A DNA stretch of 64,000 nucleotides from Saccharothrix obliqua (GCF_019375475.1 NZ_JAHXGQ010000001.1:186001-250000); one strand, 5' to 3'. Positions 1 to 8,386 are shown, counted from the first letter of the stretch. A program made the numbers and translations. Notes: generated by a model from the letters alone, not told the origin.

Positions 1-1
1 C

Positions 2-1306
2 GAGGGCGGTCCGCCCGCCGGCACGGTCGGCGCGTACGCCCAGACCACGGGCGTGGCGCCCGACCTGCGGATCGACCCGGGGCGGTCGTTCAACAGCACG
101 GGCGGGGCGTTCGCGCTCAACCGGCTCGGGCTCGGGCAGTACCGCGTGCTCGTCAAGGGTGTCGGGACGCGGGGTGGTGCGGTGTTGTCCGGCGCGACCG
201 GGGCCGGGCACTGCTACACGGCCAACTGGAACGCGTTCGCGTACCCGGTGAACGAGGTGTGGGTGGACGTGCAGTGCCTGGACGACGCCGGTCGGCCCGC
301 CGACCTCCAGTTCGGCGTCGCGGCGTACCGCCCACCGCTGCTGGAGTCCGAAGCCCTCGGCCCGCTCCAGCCCGCCGACCCCGGTCCGGCCCGGCCGGGT
401 TGGGGCTATGCGCAGGTCTACCAGTACGGGTACGCGTTGGGCGTGCCGGTGCAGGTGCACCCGAACCACCAGTGGTCGACGTGGAGCGGTCACCTGCCCG
501 GTAACGACGCGTGGTGGGCGCGGAAGGCGTCGGTGTTGCGGACCGGGGTGGGCGAGTACGCGGTGCGGATGCCGGGTTTGGGGGTGGTGGGCGCGGTCGC
601 GCATGTCACGGCGATCTCGCAGGTGGCTGATGTGTGCGTGGTGCGGGATCAAGCGGTGGACGGCCCGGACGGTGTGGTCGGGGTGAACTGCTACGGGCCG
701 GCCGGGGTGGGGAAGGACTTGCCGTTCCACGTGTACCTGGGGACGGGGCCGGCGGTGACGTCGTCGTCGGAGGGGGTGACGCGGTTGGGCGTCGGGGAGT
801 ACGAGGTCGTGGTGCCTGGTGGCGCGGCGGGTTTCGTCCAGGTGACGCCGGTCGGTGGGTTCGCGCGTTGCCGTGGGGGCGGCACGGCGGAGGCTGACGG
901 CGTGCGGTTGCGGGTGTCGTGTGACCGGGACACCGCGTGGCAGGCGAGTCATGTCGTGGGGACCGGTTTGTCCGGGGACGGCACACCGGCCGGGTACGCG
1001 ACCGTCACCGCGGCTGGGGGGTTGGATCGGGTGTTCAGCAGCAATGGGGAGACGCCGGTTGTCACGCACGAGGTGACCGGGCGGTACACGATCACCTACT
1101 CGACGTTGGGCAACCGCATCGTCTGGCCGACGGCGTCGGTCCAGGTGACGACGACGGGTTCCGAGCCGCGCACGTGCCGGGCGGCAAGCCTGAACGCCTA
1201 CTCAACCCCGGGCGCCGTGCGGCTGGACGTGTGGTGCCACGACCCAGCGGGCCGCCCAGCGGACGCCGCGTTCGCCTTCACCCTCCTCCGCCCTCCGGAC
1301 CGCTGA
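2..1306 (+). CDS. Repeat-containing secreted-type protein, 3' part only (5' end outside window)
   Basis: The reading frame is open to the left edge, so this is the C-terminal part (about 434 residues) of a longer protein. A GTG at 53 is not a convincing start because the upstream codons continue the same repeat style. The protein holds about four imperfect repeats of roughly 100 residues. Each has a 'RLGxGxYxV' or 'RxGVGEYxV' strand, a block ending in 'VxCxDxxGRPAD' or 'VNCYGPAG', and paired Cys residues. This fits extracellular beta-domains stabilised by disulfides. The repeat family resembles hypothetical actinobacterial exported proteins; I do not recognise a function. It converges on the cyclase gene, with a palindrome cluster between them. 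Confidence 0.7.
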   Translation, partial: EGGPPAGTVGAYAQTTGVAPDLRIDPGRSFNSTGGAFALNRLGLGQYRVLVKGVGTRGGAVLSGATGAGHCYTANWNAFAYPVNEVWVDVQCLDDAGRPADLQFGVAAYRPPLLESEALGPLQPADPGPARPGWGYAQVYQYGYALGVPVQVHPNHQWSTWSGHLPGNDAWWARKASVLRTGVGEYAVRMPGLGVVGAVAHVTAISQVADVCVVRDQAVDGPDGVVGVNCYGPAGVGKDLPFHVYLGTGPAVTSSSEGVTRLGVGEYEVVVPGGAAGFVQVTPVGGFARCRGGGTAEADGVRLRVSCDRDTAWQASHVVGTGLSGDGTPAGYATVTAAGGLDRVFSSNGETPVVTHEVTGRYTITYSTLGNRIVWPTASVQVTTTGSEPRTCRAASLNAYSTPGAVRLDVWCHDPAGRPADAAFAFTLLRPPDR

Positions 1307-1320
1307 CCCCGGGCGGGGCG

Positions 1321-1429
1321 GAAACTTTCAGGGAGCCTGCCTGATAGATCTGGTGCACGAAACTTTCAGGGAGCCTGCCTGATAGATACAGGGGTGGCTA
1401 ACTTTCAGGAAGCCTGCCTGAAAATTAGC
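1321..1429. repeat. Cluster of three palindromic repeats, CTTTCAGG-N7-CCTGAAAG type
   Basis: Three copies with cores starting at 1328, 1366 and 1405, so a 38-39 bp period. The idealised unit is an 8-10 bp inverted repeat (AACTTTCAGG / CCTGAAAGTT) around the 7-nt spacer AAGCCTG or GAGCCTG. The third copy extends to 13-bp arms (GCTAACTTTCAGG on the left) with one mismatch. The cluster lies between two convergent 3' ends. The same family recurs in opposite orientation at 55.8-56.06 kb, also between convergent genes. It could be a bidirectional terminator, a REP-like element or a protein-binding site. Confidence 0.85.
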
Positions 1430-1687
1430 TCTCAACTGCACGGCGGCCCGCGGCCCGCGGCGGCTGGCCCGCAGCGGTCAACGGGCGAGCGGGCGACGGG
1501 CGAGCGGGTCAGCGGCGGCTCGGTGGTCGGCGGGCTGCGGGCGAGCGGGTGGCGGGCCGCGAGCGGGTGGCGGTCGGGCCGAACCCAGGTCGGACCCGTG
1601 TCGAGCCGGGTCCGGCCTGGGCCCCGCGCCCGCGTCGACTCGGGTCGGCCCCGCGTCGATCCGCGTCGACCCGGGCTCCCCCCGCGG
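1430..1687. other. Gene-free GC-rich spacer with short degenerate direct repeats
   Basis: This stretch is built from degenerate GCGGGCGACGGGCGAGCGGG-like and CGGGTCGGCCCCGCGTCGA-like repeats. Several frames stay open only because stops are rare at this GC content. I see no ribosome-binding site or family resemblance and read it as non-coding. Confidence 0.6.
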
Positions 1688-2479
1688 CTAGCGGTCGGTT
1701 CCACCGTCCGGGCGGTAGGTGGGGTCGGGGTGGGAGCGTTGGTCGTTGCGCCCGGGGTTCATGGCGGGCCATGGGGAACTCGGCACCTGTGCGTCGCGTC
1801 CCGCCTGGACCACCATCGAACCGCCGGACGCCACGGCGTGCTGGCGTACGGTCGGCTCATGGGCGGTGGGCTGGTCCAGGTCAAGGTCCAACGCGTGGGC
1901 GTCACCGTTCGGGATCCACAGCCAGCCGTGTCCCTGAAAAGTTTTCTCAGCCACTTCCACCCGGCGGAAATCTCCGGGGCGGAGTGTGGTGTGCCCGGCG
2001 CGGACCAGGGTGGTGTAGACGATTTCCGACAGCACCACCACCAGGTCCGCGTCCGGGAATTGTTCCAGCGCTGCGTGCGCGGGCGCGCTGTTGAGCAGAC
2101 GTGAGACCAACACGGAATCCTGACCGGGGAATCCGTTCGCGCCGTCCACCACCGCGCCGTGGTGGACGGCGAGTCGCATACGCGCCCGCGCCTCGGGCAC
2201 GCGGTACCTGTTCGCGTAGGTGAGTTCCGCGTTCAGCGCGCGCACGTAGGAATCCACGACGAGGTGTTCCGGGCTGTCCGGTGGGAGGACGGCCCATTCC
2301 TCGTCGCCCTTCGCCTGGCGTTGCCACGTCGACCGGTCCAGTCCGGCCGCCTCGCCCGCCCGGTCCAGGCACCGGACGAGCAGTTCCTGCAACTCGCGCT
2401 GGAGCTGGTCGTCCGCCGCGCCGTAACGCCGCAGGTCGCAGCACACCAGCAGGCTGCGTCGGAAGGTGGCTGGGCTCAT
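1688..2479 (-). CDS. Class III nucleotidyl cyclase-like protein
   Basis: A 263-residue protein, read from the ATG at 2479, which has GAAAGGG about 8 nt upstream; an in-frame ATG at 2485 is an alternative. Residues 8-175 look like a class III adenylyl/guanylyl cyclase catalytic domain. The two expected metal aspartates are D15 (in CCDLRRYG) and D59 (in KGDEEW), 44 residues apart as in the family, and a helix 'VSRLLNSAPAH' resembles the VNxAARL motif. The C-terminal 60 residues are Pro/His/Asp-rich and probably disordered. The gene is 114 nt downstream of, and on the same strand as, a Crp-type cyclic-nucleotide-binding regulator, so it may make that regulator's ligand. Which nucleotide it cyclises, and whether it is active, cannot be read from sequence alone. 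Confidence 0.6.
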   Translation of the reverse strand: MSPATFRRSLLVCCDLRRYGAADDQLQRELQELLVRCLDRAGEAAGLDRSTWQRQAKGDEEWAVLPPDSPEHLVVDSYVRALNAELTYANRYRVPEARARMRLAVHHGAVVDGANGFPGQDSVLVSRLLNSAPAHAALEQFPDADLVVVLSEIVYTTLVRAGHTTLRPGDFRRVEVAEKTFQGHGWLWIPNGDAHALDLDLDQPTAHEPTVRQHAVASGGSMVVQAGRDAQVPSSPWPAMNPGRNDQRSHPDPTYRPDGGTDR

Positions 2480-2593
2480 CGGCATCGCCCTTTCGACGTG
2501 GTGCGGTTCGGCGACCGGGTCGGCCGCCGAGGGGTGCGGAGCCACTGTGTAGTACCGCACCGGGGGCGAATACCGCAGAATTGCGGACTAGAC

Positions 2594-3301
2594 CTAGATG
2601 CCGGCGAACTTCCGCAGGCCCGCCAGGTCCGGCACCAGCACGTCCCGGCGCAGGTGGCTCACCACCACGCCGGCCTTCCGCAGGTCGCTGAACGCCTTCT
2701 CCGCCGTGCGGGGCTTCATCCCGGCGATGGAGGCGAGTTCGACCTTGGTCAGCGGAATTCCGAGCGTCCAGCCCGTGGCCTCTTCCCGGCCATAGGTCTG
2801 CACCAATTCTGCGAGCACTCTGGCCACCCGTTCGGCAGCCGGGTGGGACAGGAAATCGCGGCGGCGCTGGTTGGCCCAGCGCAGCCGGTCGTTGATCATC
2901 CCGATCAATTCCACGAACACGTCGTTGCGCCGGTGCAGGAAGCTCATCAGCTCACCGCTGGTGATCAGCTTCGCCACCACGTCGCCACACGTCACGACCG
3001 TGGCCGAGCGTGGTTTCTGGTCCAGCGCCGCCATCTCGCCCACCAGGTCGCCCGCGACCCGGATCGCGAGCAGGGCCGTGTCGCCCGTCTCGTCGGTGGT
3101 CTGCACCTTCACCACGCCGTCGAGCAGCAGAAGGACATGAGTGTCCTTCGCGTCCTGCTCGATGACCTCCCGGTCGGCCGTGTACCGCACGACCGTGCCG
3201 ATGTTCAGCAGCTCTTGTCGGGTGTTGTCGCGGAGGCGACCCAGCAGGCTGTTGCTGGGCCACCCTGGATCCGGTGTCATCGTGGTCGGCATGGGCAGCA
3301 T
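2594..3301 (-). CDS. Crp/Fnr-family transcriptional regulator
   Basis: 235 residues. Residues about 17-135 form a cyclic-nucleotide-binding beta-roll (VIEQDAKDTHVLLLLDGVVKV, then GDLVGEMAALDQKPRSATV, equivalent to the phosphate-binding cassette GE.A/RSA). Residues about 155-225 form a winged helix-turn-helix (LTKVELASIAGMKPRTAEKAFSDL). The ATG at 3301 has AGGA 7 nt upstream. The GEMAALDQKPRSATV cassette keeps the Glu and Arg that contact cyclic nucleotide in Crp, so ligand binding is plausible. The next gene on this strand is cyclase-like, suggesting a sensor/synthetase pair. Confidence 0.85.
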   Translation of the reverse strand: MLPMPTTMTPDPGWPSNSLLGRLRDNTRQELLNIGTVVRYTADREVIEQDAKDTHVLLLLDGVVKVQTTDETGDTALLAIRVAGDLVGEMAALDQKPRSATVVTCGDVVAKLITSGELMSFLHRRNDVFVELIGMINDRLRWANQRRRDFLSHPAAERVARVLAELVQTYGREEATGWTLGIPLTKVELASIAGMKPRTAEKAFSDLRKAGVVVSHLRRDVLVPDLAGLRKFAGI

Positions 3302-3629
3302 GTGGATCCTGTTACTGTCGTGACCGGCGGGAACTCAATTTCGAGCCGACCCGCGTCGGGCGGCAAGTGATGGTCTCCCCGAACGTGCTGCGGACAGTAC
3401 ACCCGAATGGGCGTAACTGACGCGGTCTGGTAGGGCGTTTTGCGGGTGGACCTCCTATTCAAGATCACGTGCTAATGCACGCGCAATACCGGAGCGAATG
3501 GAATTGTGCTGCTCTCGCGCGGTGGGACGGTCGTCACGCCGGGAACAACCCGTCCGATCCGGGACCTTGGACCTGTTGAGGGGTCCCGAAGGACCCGATG
3601 TCGTACCGGAACCACCCGAGGAGACGTAC
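3302..3629. other. Divergent intergenic region
   Basis: This region separates the Crp-type gene (minus strand) from the flavin oxidoreductase gene (plus strand), so it should hold both promoters. I find no convincing TGTGA-N6-TCACA Crp palindrome and no RNA gene. Confidence 0.4.
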
Positions 3630-4694
3630 GTGAGCGCCCTGTTCAGTCCGCTGACCCTCCGATCGGTCACGCTCCCGAACCGGATCGCCGTGAGCCCGAT
3701 GTGCCAGTACTCCGCCAGTGGCGGGCTGCCCGACGAGTGGCACCTCGTCCACCTGGGTTCGCGTGCGGTGGGTGGCGCGGGGCTGGTCCTGTCGGAGGCG
3801 ACCGCCGTGTCACCGGAGGGGCGCATCTCGCCGGACGACACCGGCCTGTGGAGTGACGAGCACGTGGCGGCGTGGCGCCCGATCACGGCGTTCATCCGCG
3901 CGCAGGGGTCGGTGCCGGGCGTGCAGCTCGGTCACGCGGGTCGCAAGGCGTCGACGTTCGCACCGCTGACCGGACGCAGCGGCGGCGTGCCGGACGAGGA
4001 GGGCGGCTGGCAGCCGGTCGCGCCGAGCGCCGTGCCGTTCAGCGAGACGTTCCGGACGCCGGTCGAGCTGGACGAGGCGGGTATCGCGAAGGTGGTCGCC
4101 GACTACGCCGCGGCGGCGCGCCTGGCCGTCGAGGCGGGTTTCCAGGTGGTCGAGGTCCACGCCGCCCACGGCTACCTGCTGCACCAGTTCCTCTCGCCGC
4201 TGAGCAACCGGCGCACCGACCGGTACGGCGGGTCGCTGGAGAACCGGACCAGGCTGACCCGCGAGGTCACGGCCGCGGTGCGCGAGGCGGTCGGCGACGA
4301 CGTGCCGGTGCTCGTCCGGATCTCGGCAACCGACTGGGTCGAGGGCGGCTGGGCGGAGGAGGACAGCGTCGTGCTGGCGCGCGAGGTCGCCGCCCTGGGT
4401 GCGGACCTGGTCGACGTGTCGACCGGCGGCAACGTGCTCAAGGCCGACATCCCGGTCGGGCCCGGCTACCAGGTGCGGTTCGCCGAGACCGTGCGCGCGA
4501 AGGCGGAGGTGCCCGTCGGCGCCGTCGGCATGATCACCGAAGCCCGGCAGGCGGAGCGCGTCGTCGCCGATGGCTCGGCCGACCTGGTGCTGCTCGGGCG
4601 GGAGCTGCTGCGCGACCCGTACTGGCCGTTGCACGCGGCCAAGGAGCTGGGCGCGCAGGCAGCACCGCCGAAGCAGTACGCCAGGGCGTTCTAG
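3630..4694 (+). CDS. Old yellow enzyme family NADPH dehydrogenase (YqjM/NamA-like)
   Basis: 354 residues, an FMN-dependent ene-reductase that reduces activated C=C bonds with NAD(P)H. The GTG at 3630 is chosen because GAGGAGA lies 5-6 nt upstream and the protein then begins LFSPLTLRSVTLPNRI as in the family. YqjM-class marks are present: the redox-tuning Cys25 in PMCQYS, the substrate-binding His pair H177/H180 in HAAHGYLLHQFLSP, and the RYGGSLENR phosphate-binding segment. Physiological substrate unknown. It stands alone and converges on the DUF3073 gene across a strong hairpin. Confidence 0.9.
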   Translation: MSALFSPLTLRSVTLPNRIAVSPMCQYSASGGLPDEWHLVHLGSRAVGGAGLVLSEATAVSPEGRISPDDTGLWSDEHVAAWRPITAFIRAQGSVPGVQLGHAGRKASTFAPLTGRSGGVPDEEGGWQPVAPSAVPFSETFRTPVELDEAGIAKVVADYAAAARLAVEAGFQVVEVHAAHGYLLHQFLSPLSNRRTDRYGGSLENRTRLTREVTAAVREAVGDDVPVLVRISATDWVEGGWAEEDSVVLAREVAALGADLVDVSTGGNVLKADIPVGPGYQVRFAETVRAKAEVPVGAVGMITEARQAERVVADGSADLVLLGRELLRDPYWPLHAAKELGAQAAPPKQYARAF

Positions 4695-4706
4695 GGGCCG
4701 CTTCAA

Positions 4707-4743
4707 AGGTCGGGCTGCCGGTGCGGAACCGGCAGCCCGACCT
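4707..4743. terminator. Bidirectional intrinsic terminator hairpin
   Basis: A perfect 16-bp stem (AGGTCGGGCTGCCGGT and its complement) closes a 5-nt loop between the convergent oxidoreductase and DUF3073 genes. No long U-tract follows, as is common in actinomycetes. Confidence 0.75.
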
Positions 4744-4758
4744 CGTCAGCGGTGTTCG

Positions 4759-4941
4759 TCAGCGACGGTAGTCGTCGTAATCGTCATCCGACGGGTCGTC
4801 GTAGCGATCATCGCTACGACGTGTGCTGTCGGCCTCGCCGGACAGCTCGCGTTGCAAGGCCTCAAAGTCGGTGTTGTGCGAGCTGTACTTCAGCTCCCGC
4901 GCCACCTTCGTCTGCTTGGCCTTCGCACGGCCGCGCCCCAT
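4759..4941 (-). CDS. DUF3073 family protein
   Basis: 60 residues starting MGRGRAKAKQTKVARELKY, the typical DUF3073 N-terminus, with an acidic Asp/Tyr/Arg tail. The ATG at 4941 has GAGGGGG 8 nt upstream; the longer open frame to 5175 is not supported. The family is small and conserved in actinobacteria with unknown function (M. tuberculosis Rv0810c is the equivalent in size and neighbourhood). It opens the block whose order resembles Rv0810c-Rv0823c. Confidence 0.9.
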   Translation of the reverse strand: MGRGRAKAKQTKVARELKYSSHNTDFEALQRELSGEADSTRRSDDRYDDPSDDDYDDYRR

Positions 4942-5103
4942 GGCTCGACCCCCTCGCACAGGGACGGGGGCGGCCGGGGGAACGGCGGCCCCACTCGTCT
5001 CGACAACTAGTTCCTGGTAACTACCGTACCGTGTCGAAGGGGTTCCTCGCGACGCGGTAGGCGTGACACGTGCCGCCAATCTTGCCCGTGGGAGGATGCG
5101 CGG

Positions 5104-5985
5104 GTGCCTCGACCGTTCGTCGCCTACCTCAGGGTGTACGAACCGCTGTCGGCTCTTGACGCACCGTTGGCCCACCAGGTGCGAAAAGCCCTGGATGCCG
5201 GGGTGTTGAGCCGAGCGGACGCCGGAACCCGCGAACGGGAGCTGTGGTTGCGATCACAGTTGGCCCGGCCACGTCGCCTGCTGCCCGGGGAGCGTTCGGA
5301 CGGGACGGTGGCGCCCGACGCCCCGTTCGACGTCCTGACCCTCAGCCCGGCCGAAGTGCCGGGGGAGGTCGGTCCGGCGCCGTTGGTCTGCCCGTTGGAC
5401 GTGCGGCCCAGGTCGGCGGCGGCGCTGGTGGGGTTCCTGGCCACCTCCACCGTCCCGTTGCAGGACGCCGCCCTGTCCGTGCGGCCGGAGGCGGTCAAGT
5501 CCAGGGCGGCGGCGGTGATGGCCGAGCTGACCGGCGGGGCGGTGCACGTGATCTCCACTACGTGGACCGTTCCGCTGCCCTGGTTCGCGTTGTTCGACCC
5601 CGAGGCGCGCCACATCGTGCTGGCCCCGCGCGACGACCCGGAGCGCCAGGTGTCGTGGCGTGCGTCCATGTCGGACGCCCGTCGTCGGGCCGCCCGTGCG
5701 CGCAAGGTCGTGGCCACGGCCCTGGGTGACGACGGGCCGGCGAAGGTGCTGGCCGACACGGCGCGCTGGCTGGACCACTTCGCGCCGGACTCGGCGGTCG
5801 AACTCGACTACGGCGGCCTGGTGCAGCTGATCGACGACAACGACCTGCTGGAAGACACCTCGGCGCAGGACGTGAACGCCATCGTGGACGCCTTGGAGGC
5901 GGGTGACGCGGAGGAAGTGGCCCTCCGCTACGAGCAACTGCGGGACTTCTGGTCCGAGCTGGCGCGCCGGGAACGCCACGGCTGA
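5104..5985 (+). CDS. Conserved actinobacterial hypothetical protein
   Basis: 293 residues, starting at GTG 5104 with GGGAGGA about 8 nt upstream. The protein begins MPRPFVAYLRVYEPLSAL and appears soluble: no signal peptide or membrane segment. It has a central beta-rich part with 'HVISTTWTVPLPWFALFDPEARH', an Arg/Ala-rich helix (ARRRAARARKVVATAL) and an acidic C-terminal part (LVQLIDDNDLLEDTSAQDVNAIVDALEAGDAEE). I recognise it only as a recurrent actinobacterial family of unknown role. Codon use is typical of the host. Confidence 0.75.
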   Translation: MPRPFVAYLRVYEPLSALDAPLAHQVRKALDAGVLSRADAGTRERELWLRSQLARPRRLLPGERSDGTVAPDAPFDVLTLSPAEVPGEVGPAPLVCPLDVRPRSAAALVGFLATSTVPLQDAALSVRPEAVKSRAAAVMAELTGGAVHVISTTWTVPLPWFALFDPEARHIVLAPRDDPERQVSWRASMSDARRRAARARKVVATALGDDGPAKVLADTARWLDHFAPDSAVELDYGGLVQLIDDNDLLEDTSAQDVNAIVDALEAGDAEEVALRYEQLRDFWSELARRERHG

Positions 5986-6328
5986 CCGCCCGCCCCGCTG
6001 ATCGGCAGCCCCGGGGCTCCTCTGGCGCGCTCATGTGCCGCGCCTCTCTGTCTCGCGCGCTGAGCGCTCTCCGCCGCGCCCACGGCGGTTCTGTGGCGTC
6101 TCCGGGTGGTTCCTGTCGGCAGGGGGGCGGGCCGCGCTGAGGTGTGGGGCGGCCAGTGGCGAGGGCGGGCGGCGGCGGGCGCGGGCCGCGGCGAAGCGGG
6201 GCAGGGGCGGGCGAGGCTTCCGCGGGGTGACCGCCGCCACCCGCGGGGCCGAGTGGCGGGGGCGGAAAAGAAGTTCAAAAGTTTTTTCGGCCGGGCGTGT
6301 CGCGGCAAGGGGGAGCGCCGGGGCGGGG

Positions 6329-6441
6329 CGAGGGCGCTGGGAAGGGGCGAGGGCGCTGGGAAGGGGCGAGGGCGCTGGGAAGGGGCGAGGGCGCTGGGAA
6401 GGGGCGAGGGCGCTGGGAAGGGGCGAGGGCGCTGGGAAGGG
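6329..6441. repeat. 19-bp minisatellite, six copies
   Basis: The unit CGAGGGCGCTGGGAAGGGG repeats with copy starts at 6329, 6348, 6367, 6386, 6405 and 6424; the last copy lacks one base. The copies are otherwise identical, implying recent expansion or homogenisation. A 19-bp period shifts frame in every copy, so the array is not coding. Confidence 0.95.
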
Positions 6442-6528
6442 CGAGGCGCTGGGGCGGGATGCCGAGAGAGGGAGCCAGCAAGGAGCGCCGGGGTGCCCTG
6501 CGAGGGAGCGCCGGGGGGTGCCGGGTGA

Positions 6529-6567
6529 GAGGACGCGGTGGGAGGACGCGGTGGGAGGACGCGGCGG
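6529..6567. repeat. 13-bp tandem repeat
   Basis: The unit GAGGACGCGGTGG occurs at 6529, 6542 and 6555 (last copy with GCGG). Degenerate GGACGCGGCGGG-like copies continue to about 6625. It forms a second slippage-prone block in the same gene-free region. Confidence 0.85.
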
Positions 6568-6790
6568 GGACGCGGCGGGGGCGCGACGGGGGCGCGGTGA
6601 GAGGACGCGGTGGGAGGGCGCGGCGAAGCGGGGTGGGCAAGCGGGGCGGCGGGGCCGGGTGGGGGTGGAAGGGCGGGGGTGTGATTCGGGGCGGGACGGG
6701 GTGGGTGTTGTGGGGAATGGGGTGGTGGTGGATTTGTGGCATTGCCGAGGGGGTGGGTTCGGGGGTGCGGCTTTGTGGGGAATGGGGGAG

Positions 6791-8209
6791 TTATGGCTTC
6801 CGGGGGTGGATGGGGGTTGGGTGGAAACGGGATAGGAGGAATCTGGCTGTTGCGGCGGAGAGGGCGGCCAGTAATAGGGCTGCGGGCCAGCCCGCGGTGG
6901 TGGCCAGCCAGCCTGCCAAGGGTGGGGTGATGGTGGCTGCCAGGTAGTTGGCCGTGTTCTGCATGCCCAGCGCCGTGCCGCTGCGGCCCGGTGGGGCTAG
7001 TTCGGCGGTGGCGGTCAGGGCCAGGCCGTTCCAGGACAGGGCCAGGGCCGTGGTGGGTATCAGGGCTGCGGCCAGGATCGGGGGTGGGGCCTGGGTCAGG
7101 GTTGCGCACAGGGTGAAGGCCGCGGCGGTTGTCGCGGCCATGGTTTTGAGCGGGCCCAGGCGGTTGCCGGTTCGGTCGGACCAGGCGCCGGCCCCGAGTC
7201 TGCCCAGGCCGCCCAGGACCTGGGCTGCGGCCAGGAGGGTTGCCGCTGTTCCCGCGGCCAGGCCGCGGTGGTTGTGGAGCAGTTCGACCATCAGGGTTGC
7301 CGCGGTGAACTGGGGCACGACCAGGAAGGCGCCTGCCGTGCTCAGGCGGAGCAGGGCCGGGTTGGTGAGGAGGCGGGGCTGGTTGGTGGACGGCTTGCCG
7401 CGGTGGGAGAGCGGGCTGTGCTGGGAGAGCGCGCTGTGCTGGGAGAGCGGACTGCGGTGGGAGGCGGGTCGGCGGGAGAGGGGATTGCGGCGGGGAAGGC
7501 GGCGGCGGGGGAGGAGTCGGCGGGAGAGGGGATTGCGGTTGGTGGAGGGCTTGCCGCGGGTCGTGGCGGAGCTGCGGGTGGTGGGGTTGGCGGTAGAGGG
7601 GCCGGCGGGACTGGGGTTGGTGGGGCCGGGGTTGGTGGGACCGGGGTCGGTGGTGGACGGTGGGTCGCGGACCAGGGTGGCGATTGCCGTGGCGGTGAAG
7701 GCTGTGCAGCCGGCCAGCGCCAGGAACGACGTGGGCACGCCCGCTCCTGCCGCCACGGCGGGCAGCAACGCGGCCGTCAGCGCCGCGCCCAACGGGGTCG
7801 CGGTCTGGCGGATGCCCATGGCCAGACCCCGGCGGTCGGCGGGGAACCACGTCATCACGGCCCGGCCGCTCGCCGCGTTGACGCTCGCCCCGAACAAACC
7901 CACCCCGACCAGGGCCAACCCGGCCACCACCGGACCGTCCAGGGCCGCCAACGCCAGGCACGCCGCCGCGCCCACCCCGCCGATCGTCATGACCACGCGT
8001 TCGCCACGCCGATCGGCCGCCACGCCCCACAGCACCAGCGTCAGCACGGTGCCCAGGTTCACCGCGCCCAGCAGGAGGCCGACCTCGGTCAGGGTCAGGT
8101 CGAAGTGCTCGCGCAACTGGGGCGTGATCGCGGGCAGGCCGAGGAACACCGCCGCGTTCGTCCCCTGCGCCAACGCACCCACGGCGAGCACGACCCAGCG
8201 GTACCCCAT
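6791..8209 (-). CDS. MFS transporter with an expanded low-complexity central loop
   Basis: 472 residues. Two six-helix halves of a major facilitator are clear: MGYRWVVLAVGALAQGTNAAVF opens helix 1, and a DRRGERVV loop 2-3 motif follows. The central cytoplasmic loop (about residues 180-285) is unusually long and made of Pro/Ser/Arg/His repeats (NPLSRR, SPLSQHS, GKPSTN). At DNA level these are tandem GGGAGAGCG-rich units like those in the adjacent gene-free region, so repeat expansion seems to have invaded the loop without breaking frame. Substrate unknown. The ribosome-binding site is weak; a perfect SOS-type palindrome lies 107 bp upstream of the start. Confidence 0.8.
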   Translation of the reverse strand: MGYRWVVLAVGALAQGTNAAVFLGLPAITPQLREHFDLTLTEVGLLLGAVNLGTVLTLVLWGVAADRRGERVVMTIGGVGAAACLALAALDGPVVAGLALVGVGLFGASVNAASGRAVMTWFPADRRGLAMGIRQTATPLGAALTAALLPAVAAGAGVPTSFLALAGCTAFTATAIATLVRDPPSTTDPGPTNPGPTNPSPAGPSTANPTTRSSATTRGKPSTNRNPLSRRLLPRRRLPRRNPLSRRPASHRSPLSQHSALSQHSPLSHRGKPSTNQPRLLTNPALLRLSTAGAFLVVPQFTAATLMVELLHNHRGLAAGTAATLLAAAQVLGGLGRLGAGAWSDRTGNRLGPLKTMAATTAAAFTLCATLTQAPPPILAAALIPTTALALSWNGLALTATAELAPPGRSGTALGMQNTANYLAATITPPLAGWLATTAGWPAALLLAALSAATARFLLSRFHPTPIHPRKP

Positions 8210-8315
8210 GCCCGCACGCTAGGGCTACCGCTCAGGATGCGGGAGGGTCATCCCATCTTCTGGTACGTCCAGGGCTGATCACCTCCGTTCCGGTTCACCC
8301 CGACACGGATCATTG

Positions 8316-8331
8316 TCGAACATGAGTTCGA
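8316..8331. promoter_or_regulatory. SOS box (LexA-type operator), perfect palindrome
   Basis: TCGAACATGAGTTCGA matches the actinobacterial/Gram-positive LexA operator form CGAAC-N4-GTTCG, with a 6-bp perfect arm on each side. It sits 107 bp upstream of the MFS start, the only gene reading away from it; the rsiG-like gene ends just to its right. Confidence 0.6.
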
Positions 8332-8386
8332 GTGGGAGCAAGATCACGATCGGGTGAGAGGTGAGAGGTGAGAGGCGACGGGGGAC

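Larger units (their letters stand above)
5986..6790. other. 805-bp gene-free, G-rich low-complexity region
   Basis: Strongly G-skewed on the plus strand and dominated by short tandem repeats (listed separately). Open frames here have extreme Gly/Arg or Pro/Arg composition and no ribosome-binding site. I see no gene. It separates the 3' ends of the convergent hypothetical and MFS genes. Confidence 0.7.

Noticed and set aside
1394..2104. Plus-strand frame starting in the palindrome cluster (NFQEACLK-type peptide)
   Set aside because: It is the palindrome read as protein, then runs antisense to the cyclase-like gene.
6035..6835. Long Gly/Arg-rich open frames across the minisatellite region
   Set aside because: Composition is dictated by a tandem repeat not divisible by three, with no ribosome-binding site.
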